NCBI GenBank assembly: GCA_963971405.1
Contig: OZ020484.1
Coordinates: 6,200,001 to 6,264,000, forward strand
DNA length: 64,000 nucleotides
Reading direction: 5' to 3'
From: Psococerastis gibbosa
Taxonomy: Eukaryota; Arthropoda; Insecta; Psocodea; Psocidae
A model generated the notes under the pieces. That model did not search any database and was not told where the DNA came from. It saw nothing but the letters and a program-made list of their open reading frames with translations. Each line of letters begins with the position of its first letter. The first letter of the stretch is position 1. Shown piece by piece: positions 36,201-48,200 of the stretch. A program made the position numbers and the translations under genes.

Positions 36201-39200
36201 AGAAGTCCTTAGGCCAGCTACAAAGATTGGTGTCCATAGCAATCACCGGTGCCATAAGTACAACGCCAACAGCCGCCCTTGAGGTTTTGATGTGCCTACC
36301 ACACCTACACATCTATCTGGAAGGCGTAGCAAACATGGCTCTCCTCAGACTGAAGCAGCTTAAGCCCATGCACCCGCGCCGTTTTAAAGGCGGCCACGCT
36401 GATATGAGTATCAAGTCGGCTGAACTACAAATGTCTAAAGACAGATGCCCAAAGGAAGATGTTCCCGCCAAGGTGGACATTTTACTCCCAGAGCGAAACG
36501 ATTGGGCGGACGGAGTTGTTCCTTATAACCCAGAGGATCTTGCACTCTTCACGGACGGATCCTTAACTGACCAGTCAGCAGGTGCTGGAATACATTTTGA
36601 GGAACTGCAGGTGTCTCTCTCGATCCCATTGGGGAATTGGGCAACTGTGTTCCAAGCAGAGGTTTATGCAATTGACCACGCACTGACACCAACATCGAAA
36701 ATAGGACCATTGTCGTATGCAGTGATAGCAAGCAGCTATAAAGGCTTTAATTCAACCAGTCGTCACATCCCATATCGTCAGAGAGTGCAAGGTGACAATA
36801 AACAAGCTTTCACGGAAGAACCAGATCAAGTTGAAGTTGGTGCCGGGACATGAAGGAATCTCAGGCAACGAGGCTGCTGACGAATTGGCAAAGCATGGCG
36901 AACTAAATCCCATTCCTTCCCATAGTCTGGAGCCGCGTTAGAGCGCATGTACAAAGCTGGATGGTGGAAAATGTTTCGCATGAGTGGGGTATGCAGACGT
37001 TCCGGCATTCACGATTATGCATTGCCGGCCATTCGATGAAGCTGACAGAAGGGCTGCTGGGACTTGGGCGTATTGGCCCGCAGAGAGTAATTGCCCTCCT
37101 CACAGGGCACGGACCTTTTCGGCAACACCTACCACGAATCGGAATGCCGATCAATCCTGAGTGTCGCTATTGTGAGAGTGAAAACGAAACAGGGTGGCAT
37201 ATACTAGCAGACTGTCCAGCAATCTGGCGTTCTCGTTTGAAACACTTGGAGTTTGGGGTGGCCGATGCAGAGTGTCAAATGAGCCTCAGGCCACGGGAGC
37301 TTCTCAAGTTCAGCAATATGATAAAATTGCAGTAGAAGAGCAGGGCAGACTTATGGGCCCAAATAGCGGCCTGAGCACTTATAGCCCTTAACACTATACT
37401 ACTACCGCTTTCCAGGAAAAACCAAAAACCTGAAATTGTGACCTTTGACCTCGAATATCTTTTATTTCACCAATGGGATCTTTGGGGACTTTTTGACATT
37501 TTGTTTATAATTGTAAAACCATGGTATGTACCAAAATTTGGCTCGGTCGGAATTTTTGTTATTTGACCACTATTGTCATGTCTATATATTGACCGGGCTA
37601 GTAACATCACCAGTCAGACGAGGATAGCGATTGCCAGCTGCACGACCCGACATTTTGAAGCCATTGCGCACGCAGCAGTTCAGTTGAGAACACTAGCATT
37701 CGACGCAAACGCAATGTCTTCTCTTCAAACCGTTGTAATCGTAAAGGCATTATCTCTCTCAAATCATATACCAATTCATTACTTTTATGGAAAAACCTGG
37801 TAGCTATATTTCACATTGAGTCAGTCCCACCCAGGACGATATGACTCATGGCCTTGATTCAAATTCATTTTGCAACCATATTTTATTGAAATTTCCCCCA
37901 GAGGAGACCCCCGGTCCCCCTATTGGAACAGAGGTTTTAATAAACATAGTTCGTAGAATAAACTTCATTTTATTCTGTTTAACAAAAGACACTTCTAGTC
38001 AGTAGATTAAATCAACACACATTGTCGCCAACATGGCGGCATAAAGGAATAACCCACAAGGGCGGGAGCAATGCTACCAACAATACTTTGATTTCCGAAC
38101 ATTAGTTTTCCAACACCCCCTTTCATAATAACCTAATTAAAAGGGGTATCCGGTTGGTGTGGAATATCCTGTTGGTATACAACTTTTAAGTTTACACGGT
38201 ACTCACTGGCCATTGAGAGATCGAAGGGCTTGCATATTCTCAGGTGTTTGATGCAGAATGGTTTCTTTAAATTTGACGGGTCCGCCTGGAAATGCGTGTA
38301 ACGGAAGAGGTTCTAAAAAATAAATGCATCGCAATGGTATTACAGTGCCAGTTAGTCTACCATCCATTTTACCCTACGTTATTCGGATGGGCCCTTAATT
38401 GGCCAAATAATTGCGAATAAATAAATAATAAAATAATACTAAAAGACTATATCATGTATAAATAAGAGTGTAGTGTAGTGAATAACGGTGTTAAGCGCTA
38501 TAAAAAAAAGATTTATCCACATGGAAGAAGCAAATAAGGACATGTCTGTCATAGTTCTATGTAATAATACAGCCTCTAAATAAGGGTGGTAATGGAAAAG
38601 AAGAAGGTACTACAATGTGATAGTTGTGTTCATAATAGAAGGGATTACATAAATAAACAGCCTGATTGCCTCTAGCCTCTATGTGTGAAGCAACCAGACA
38701 TCATCCTAGTTCCTCCTTCGAAAAAAATACTATTATTAAATTACTAGCCTATATTACTTATTGCTTTATAACTTTTTGAAAATAAGATATACCCTAACTG
38801 AAGGGTCTGCAACAGATTGGAAGAAATTCAGGCCTGACACATCGGTACCTACACTATATGACAGCTCGTAAGGTATCCGTAGCTAACCAATCATTTTCAA
38901 AACCTCCTCACCTCTAATAATTAGTTTCTCCATTGTATTTATCTGCTCTCCCTCTCTCAATCGCTATTTGCTCATTGGTATATAAATTATATGCTTATTA
39001 GTTTTTAAAAAAAGAAATTGCGCATAACGCTCTCATTCACCATAAATTCATAATTAACATGAGCACAATGATTAACATTACCTCTATTTTATCACTTACC
39101 GCATATAGACTTGCAGGAACAACTTTTTCTCCACGGAAAAATTGTTCTTCTATGAGTTTGTGTGACTTTTTCAAAATATCTCGCAAATAAATTTGTCGCT

Positions 39201-42200
39201 GAAATAATATAGATATTTTTATTGCCACTGCATGCATTCTAGGCCTACTTATCATATGGGTGAAGCATTATGTCTGGCGCGTTCTTAAAAAGAATTGGTT
39301 GTCTGTAGGTAAAGTCGGTTTATGGACGATAGTTTAACGTGACAACGCCTAAATTAACTTAAACTTAATCAACTAATGAACTTAAACAATATATGGCTGG
39401 AAATAGAAAGAAATGTAGAAAAGCCCTTAAGTATAGTTTGAATTTTTTAAATAGATAATAACACGGCCGACAGAGGCCTATTTTTGTTGAAAATCGTCTG
39501 ACGTTTCACACCCCCAAAGCCAAACCCCTTGCTTGATCACCACAAATATACCTATAGCATGGCCTGAAAGAGGAAGAATAGACGAAGACATGGGTACAGT
39601 TTAAATTAAGATAGGTCTTCCACATCAGCCCAAAAAATTGCTTTAAACCCGCCCATGCCATTCAAATGGGATTGATGGAAATGCGTCATTTTTTACAAAT
39701 TTTGTGTTCCACTCGTGTTTAAGGGGTGAAGGGGTGAATTAGAAAATATGTATTTATACTCGTTTGAAACCTTAATTCGTACTGCTTCTAATGGACCCGC
39801 GTTACGGATGAACATCACACTTCTTCGTACATGCACCTAGTATTCCAGGCAGCGCTCATCGATTTATAGACGATGTCACGTCTAAAAAAAAAAAACGCGA
39901 AACCGAACAAAAAGTTCGGTTTGTAAAATTGTTTTTTAAATAGAAAGTTTGAAAGTTGTATAGGATGTAGAAAAGAGCCGCATAAGTTGATTTTTTTAAA
40001 TTTGATATACAATAGCTCTACGCAGCTTAACTATCCCTTGTGGGCACCGTAATTATTTAGGAACCGGTACATTGATTGACTCTCGCAGGTACTATTTGAA
40101 TTTTCGTATGTATGTATATCTGTATGAAATTAGTTTTCTGTGTCTCTTCTGATCTATAAGCAATGTGAGAAAACAAACGAATTAAAAGGAATATTCCATT
40201 AAATATTTCTTCTTTAAAGAGTGGTAGAACTAGTCAAGGATATAAAAATTGTAGCCTATACATACAGTTATTATATTTTGGTCTGTTTTTCTTTAGAATG
40301 AACGGAAATGTAAAAACTCCAAATGCTCACTGAAATGATGTTACGCGTTACGCTATTCACAAAGATCACCTCACGGCAAGAAAATTCCGAAATGTGATGG
40401 ACTGATTATGTGGTGATCGGCTTGATTACTGACCAGAAAGGCTAGTGGGGAATGGTACCCAGTCGTGTTGCGTTACGGCTGGGGAAAGGAAAATTGGTCC
40501 AAACATATCCCATAAGATAAGCATTGGGTGCCTAAAAAAATCCTCAGGTATCCTATTAATGCCAGCTTGACGAAAATCAGTTTAATACATTGTACTAAGG
40601 TTCAGAAAGGTCCCAATGGAGTAAAATGACAATCGCAATGCTTTCTTCTTGCCTAAATTTCGGTAAATCTTACCTGCTGTTAAAGACCACTTTAATAACT
40701 TTCGAAATACCACTTACTGCTAATTAACACTGTGCCGGCCGTAGCATCTGACATACATTAACGGCCGCCAGAGTCCACTGGACTCTTATGAGATTTCGCA
40801 TTGTCTTTTCACAAATATACCCAGTCCTGATCGCCCCATCCTGTTCCGAGCGGTTCTTTTCCCAGCTGTAGCAGAACAGGGACGGATCAGCACATTTTGG
40901 GGGGGGGGGGGGAGTGGGTCAAAATATGAAAAATATATTAAGTAGTATCGATTAAATCAGAGCGTAATTTAAATTAATTTAGAATAGATTTACTAAATTT
41001 GGGGGGAGGTTGGTCAGTAACTTACGCCTTTTCCCACTTTTCCTTCCCAATTCATTTTCAAGTTTTGGAAACCAATCAAACCATCAGGTATACGGTAATA
41101 TACTATTGACAGACTAATAGGTGTGTGCCCCCCTCTACTTCTCCATTGCAGCACTAGATCTTCCCACTGTCCTTGAATATTGCCAACACCACGGATATGC
41201 GGATGATTTCCAAATATATTTACATTTACTCCTTCCATTTACTACTTCGATCTCCATGAGAATTTTAATAAAGTAAATGCCGATCTTAATAGAGTGTCCC
41301 ATGGGCTAAAAACAATTTTCTTCTGCTAAACCCAATCAAAACCAAATTCTCCTTGGACCACGAAGAACCCTATCCTCCCTTGATTATTCCTCCCTCCCCC
41401 CAGTGTTAGTACTAGGCATTAAAATCTCCCTAAGCACGAGCGTGAAAAACCTTGGGATTACCATTACTGATGATTTATCATGGGACTCCCAGGTGACCAA
41501 CACCTCGCGAAAAACTATGGGCTCACTACACGCTCTTAGGCACCTGAAAAAATTTCTGCCCCCTAATCTGAAGAAACGGCTCGTTCAAGCCCTTATATTT
41601 CCTCTCCTAGACTACTGTGACATAGTCTAAAACGATATGACCGCAGCACAAGCGACTCACCTCCAGAGGTTGCAGAATAACTGCGTTAGGTTCGTACTGA
41701 ATGTGAAGTCGTACAGAGACCACATATCTCCACTCCTGAACTCTCTGGCTTGGCTGAATCTCCAACGTCGGCGTCAACTTCACCAGGTATGCCTGGTCCT
41801 CAAAGTGCTGCATACCCAATCCCCATCCTACCTCTTCTCGTCCCTTACCCCAATTTCCTCGCGAGCCTATAATACTCGTGGGGACGACCTCCTTCTAACC
41901 CATCTCTCTCATTCCCGAATCTTCCACTCTTCATTTCTCATCTCTTCCTCTACAATATGGAACTCGATACCCATAGAAATTCGTGCCTCTCCTTCTCTCA
42001 ACGTTTTTAAAAACAAATATTACAAGTTTCTCCATAGTCAGCAAACCACTGTCACCGGTTGATCAAGGCAAGGCTGCGTGTGAATGTGTGAGAAAATGTG
42101 TGTGTGAATGTACAGTAGATGGCAGCGAATGTGAATTAGTATGTCTATATAGTGTGACTATAGTATGACTGATATTCTGTATGAATGTAGTTTATAAAAA

Positions 42201-45200
42201 TATATTTGAATCAAACTATATCGTTGTTATGTACAGTTAGGTGTAAGAGAGGGCCATAGGCCCTAATCTCGCTGTATCTACATATTTTTTTTAAATAAGA
42301 CTTTATTATTATTATTATTATTATTATTATAAAGAAATTGTCACGGGTGACGTTTCTTCCACTATTTTCAATTTCTGCTGCCAAAGATCGTTCAACGCAT
42401 TCGCCTCAATTTTTTCTATTGTGCCACTATTTTCTGCGTCATCGAATATTACACTGCAGTTTGACTTTGGTAAGAGGACAACAAGCATGTAATGAAGTAA
42501 ATGACTTGTGCTGATTTGGCAAAAAAATGTGGATCCTGAAGCTATGTTGAGGTCTATGACACTGAAGAAGTAAAAGATATGCCATTATTTACACATTGTA
42601 TACAGTGAAATACTACCTGAAACTAAACAATCCCCCCGAACTGGCTGTAGATATATAGCAATGACGCAATGCATTCTCCCATAATTGTCCAATGGACACT
42701 GCCGGCCGGCAACGTATGTCAATAGGGTTTCCGGAGAAACTGCTGACTAAATGCAATTTTTTTTTCATGGGTTGAAAATATGCACATAGTTAGGAAAAGT
42801 CATGAAAAGCCAAACCGATAAGTGAACAGTAGCTCACGTAACTGAGTTTTGAAAATAAAAAGAGTCCGTTGGCCACTGCGGCAGGCACAGTGTTAAACGC
42901 AAAAATTAAATTCGTTTGAATCTTCACATATTAAAGCAGATCCTAAACATATAATAAAACTCTCCTTGTACAACTAAAAAACCGTAACCAATTTAATAAA
43001 ACACCCCTGACTTCTTTAAATTAAAAAACTTACTTTGGAATTGCAGAATAACATTTCAGGCTTGTTGTTGACACTAAATGGTAATAGCTTATTCAAGGAG
43101 TGAGTATTTCTAGCCACTGGGAAATTTGGCTGCGGGTACAGTGCGGCAACATCAGAGTTGATACCATTTACGTATAGTCTGTAAAAGGAAATATGGAAAG
43201 AGCACGACCATAAAATCAAACCTGGAGTGTTTTTGTGAACGACCAAGAATGTATAAACATAGGCCTAATAGGCTAGTTAGTACATCACGAACAGTAATGG
43301 TGAGGTACAGTAGCAGTAGTACCCACCGAAAATAACCGTGCCGTTCTGACAGTCTAACGCACTGAAGAGGTCAGTGCGACGATTTACAGTCAATAATGGG
43401 CAGACCAACATAATACGATATAACCGGCCCTAGCACGTGGAAACACAGTTCTGCTGGTTATGATTCCTTGTAAAGTATTGAATGTAATGTAACTTAGGCT
43501 AAGTATTTTAGCGTATTATAAGTTAATATTAATTTTGTCATTTTATGTATACTTCTCTTGTTGGAAAAAAAAAAACAGTAATAGTGGCAGAGTATGCTGC
43601 GCTTGTGCGCTATGTATCAAATTATCCATTATTTCGTCAAAAGTAATTTTCGGTTCAAATCCAAATCTTCGTTTGGGAAAGTAACCTGTTCGGTTTTGTT
43701 ACTCTATTTAAGACATAAGGTATACCTGTAGTAAGAAAGCCGTCGATAAAAAGGTTCTGCAGAATAATTATTATTCAGTCATTTTTCAAGAAAATTGAGT
43801 CTTTGTTATTTTTTTGCCCCCAGAACCAAACTACTACCCAGATTCAAAAAGGCTGGACCACCTCAATTCACAATGCATTTTAATTTTTATCTCTGTTGAT
43901 ATAAATTGTAGGTCGCTGAGTTTACTCTGGAAATTAGCCAGATACTCCCTTCATGACATTTGATCAATTCAATTTAGATCCGTTAGTTTTTCATCGATTC
44001 CTCGACACTTTCGAGAGAAGGTGCATAATTAACCGAATCAAAAATCATGGACCACTTAGCGTTATTCTTTCCGTGAACATCCAGGCAAGCTTGGAAAAAA
44101 TGCACATTGCTTACATGCAGTGTTAGACATATTTTCAAAACATTAGACACGTTATTTTCCCCCATCTGCATTTTATCATTGAGGAATGGCAAGAGGATCT
44201 GCTGTAGCGAAGAGCGTACAGAAACTGCTAATTTTCCATCATCAAGCAAGAAAAAGTGAGAAAGAGATAGAGAGAATCCTCCAATTATCAAAGTCTACCG
44301 TCCACAATATTTTTGGTACGCTGTGCAAACGCCAAGACCACTACTCCGGGGGAAAGTGACGAGGTGGCCACGCAAGACGACAAGTTGCCAGGACAGGGAA
44401 TTCGTAAAAATCATTAAAGCCAAACGCATAACTGCTCTAGAGCTCAAGGAAGCTTGGAACTAATCAACATTGTCCAATAGCCCAGGTTCTGTGAGTACTG
44501 CAGTTAGACGAATTCATTCTGCCCGCTATGGTTTTTACACTGCCTAGGGGAAACCCCTATTGACACCTGTACAGATAAAGAGGAGCTTTGCTTGGGCAAG
44601 AGAGAGGGTGAATTGGACTGAACAGGACTGGAAAAAGATCATTTGTAGCGATGAGGCCCGATTTCAACTAACTTTGGATTCTGCTGGATCTAAGCGCGTA
44701 GTACGAACATCTGGCGGGACAATCAAGCCCCAATGCATCAAGAAAACCGTGAAGTTTGGGTGTATGAGTGCATCAGGAACAGGTCGCCTATGGCAGTGAT
44801 AAGACTTCACATGTGTTCTGTTAGCTCCACAAACTTTTATTGATTTCTAATGGAAATAGTAATTTTTGAGTTCTTAAATTATGCACAGTTTTTAAGTTAA
44901 GTTTTAATGAACAATTCTCAACAAAAACCTGGGTGAGATCAAACTTATTATTTACATTTAATTGATATTTACTGATCTGGAACGAGTATATTTAATGTAC
45001 AGGGAAGCTAGTGTTGACTTGCGTGCGATTCTGTAACTTGTTCACCTGCGATTGCTTGGCTATCTGAGTTTTAATACCAGTGGCGCACACTTGAGAGAGA
45101 ACTTCACTTCAATCGTCCTGGTCATCATGACTTGTGGTGTGTGCTTGACGAAAATTGGCAGGGATTCTGACACTGTCCAATGCAATCTATGCAAGAAATT

Positions 45201-48200
45201 GTACCATAAGGGTTGCGCCAATCAGAGCGATAAAAAGCAGTGGGAGTGTGAATCCTGCGAATTGGTCAAATACTGCGAGTTATGTTCAAAGATTTCAAGG
45301 AGGAAATGAATCAAAATTTTAAGAGGGTTGAAGATAGCCAAAGTTTCATGAGCGACAAGTATGACGACATAAACTCAAAACTATCTACAATTTTATTGCT
45401 TCAAGAAAAAGTGACCACTTTAGAAAGCCAACTGATTGAGAAGGACAAGGAAATCAAAGCTTTGGGTACACGACTTGCGGCTCAAGAGCAGTATTCTCGA
45501 AGAAACACGATCGAATATAGGGAAGTTGCAGTGACTCAAGATGAACGGGTTGAAGACATCGTGATAAAAGTCTCAGAAAAATTTGGAGTGAGGCTTTCGC
45601 CAGACGATATTGATGTTGCGCACCGTATTCCCCCTATGAATAAGAAAAAAGTACCTACCATTATAGCTAAACTTAATAAGCGAAAGCTGTCTGATGAGTT
45701 AATCAGTAAGAAGAATAAATTAGTGACAAATGCAAATACAACTGGTGTAGGTAATGAAAGAATTTATTTTGGAGAAAGCTTAAGCCCATATTTTAAGGAT
45801 TTGTATTGGCGCGCTAGAAAAGCAGGTAAACTCGCAAATTGGTCTTACGTATGGTGGAACAGAGGCATTTTGGCCCGTAAAAATGAACAGTCGAAAATAA
45901 TAAAAATTATATGCGAAGAAGATCTAAAGAATATAAAAGAATTATAGTTTTAAGTTCATAAGTTCATAATTTTTATATTTCTATTTGTATGGATAATTTC
46001 CTAAATGATATAGACTCTCATTTTAATGAAACAGTTGAATTTGATGGTTGTGACCAATTTGATTGGAATGACCTACCTAGCTCTTTGCTCATTTTCCATC
46101 TAAACATAAGAAGCGTAAATGCCAATTTTGACGAATTTTTAGTTTATCTAAACTCATTAAGATCTAGTCCTGTCTTTGATGTTATCATATTAACTGAAGC
46201 TCATCTTTCACCACATGATGGTAGTGTGTACCAAATTCCTGGCTATCAAACCCACTATTGTACAACAAAGATTAATAAAAATGGTGGTTTGATTATTTTT
46301 TGTCGTACAAATTTAAATGTACAATACTATATCCTGACCGATATTAGAGAATGTGATGCTGCAAAGGTTAGTTTCTCAATTGGCCCACAGCTTTTTGATA
46401 TCTTCGCTGTTTATCGCTTACCGTCCTGTAATGAAATCATTTTTGTTGAAGATTTAAATAATTATTTAAAGAACATTAAATCTGAAACATCATCTATCAT
46501 TATTGGTGATATGAATTTTGACATTCTTGACCATTCCAAAAATATTTTCACCTCTTCTTATGTTGACATGTTGGAAAGTCACGGCTACATCTCCAGCGTC
46601 AATAGACATACTTGAGTTGTAGGGACCAGTAAATCATGTTTAGATCACATTTTCTGCAGAATGGATTATTGTTTTACTGGAGCCGTGGTTAAAACTTTCA
46701 TTACCGATCACTTTGGCACTTGCCTTAGAGTTGATGGTATACTAAACAAAATTGAGCCGGAAAATAAGCGTAAAACTTACACCTTTGTTGATTATTCTCT
46801 AGCTGACTATCTTTTAACCTCTGAGAGATGGGACTCGATTCTATGCCAGACGGATCCCGTGGTGGCTAGTAGAAATTTTATTGAAATTATGAAAAAGTAT
46901 ATCAGTGAGTGCAGTGCACACGGGAAAAAAATCGTTAAACATAAAAATCTAAAACTTTAACCTTGGATTACACAGGGTCTCATGACCTCAATTCGGAAAA
47001 GAGATAAACTCTTCAAAAAATCCAAAAATGAGCCAGAAAACATTAATTTGATCAATTTCGCCAAAAATTAAAGGAAATTTTTATCAAAAATGCTTAAAAA
47101 AGCGAAAATATGTTATTATAAAAATAAATTTATCTCAGTTTGTAAGGATTCTGCCAAAACATGGAGGCAAGTTAATGAAATATCTGGCAAATCTAAATCC
47201 CAAAAGGATATTCAGAAAATTCGAACAGAAGGCAACAATATTATCACACAAAGTAACCCTTTAGAAATGGCGAACTATTTCAATCAATTTTTTGCATCTG
47301 TTGGTATTAGACTGAATCAACTCACAAATAATAACCCTGTATATTATGAAGAAATAAATCCTAGAACACAAAGCATAAACAGCTTCGAAATATTTGATGT
47401 GAATGAGGTACAGCAAGTGATAATGAGTTTGAAAAACTGTGCTTCGCCGGGTCTAGATGGAATATCCACAAAAATCCTTAAGAAATTCTCTGAGTATATT
47501 AAAGTACCTATCACTCATATTGCCAACTTAATTTTAATCACTGGTGAATTCCCTGATGTATTAAAAATTGCGGTTATTGTTCCTATTCTCAAGAAAGGTG
47601 ATAAGGAGCAAGTTACGAACTACAGACCTATATCGTTAACCTCTAATCTCGCTAAAATTATTGAAAAATTAGTTAAAATTCGATTATTGTTTTGGGTTGA
47701 ACCTCAATTAATGGCACAACAATACGGCTTTAGATCAAAACTCTCAACTACTGATCCAATCTTAAAACTAACTAATGCGATCTACTCCAGTCTTGAAAGT
47801 GAAAAGAACCCAATTGCTATCTTCTTAGACCTTCAAAAGGCTTTCGATGTGGTTAACCACAATATCCTATTGAAAAAACTTAGAAATGAATTTGGAATAT
47901 CTGGAACAGTATTTAAGCTTTTTGAAAGCTATTTAGATGACAGGTATCAGTGTGTACGGATTGGAGAAGTTATTAGCGGTTATGAAAAAGTATGTTGTGG
48001 AGTACCGCAAGGAACAGTGCTTGGCCCAATTCTTTTTATACTACATATAAATAGCCTTAAATATTTGCCTTTGTTAGGGCAATTATTTTGCTATGCTGAT
48101 GATACTGTAATTTTTTGTACTGGAAAAACATGGAATGAATCTTTCTTTAACGCAAATCATGACTTAAATATAATTAATAAATGGCTGTCATATAACAAAT

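Noticed and set aside
43983-44291. 102-codon minus-strand open frame
   Set aside because: It lies opposite the Tc1 transposase start at 44186 and has no domain of its own; it is a shadow frame.
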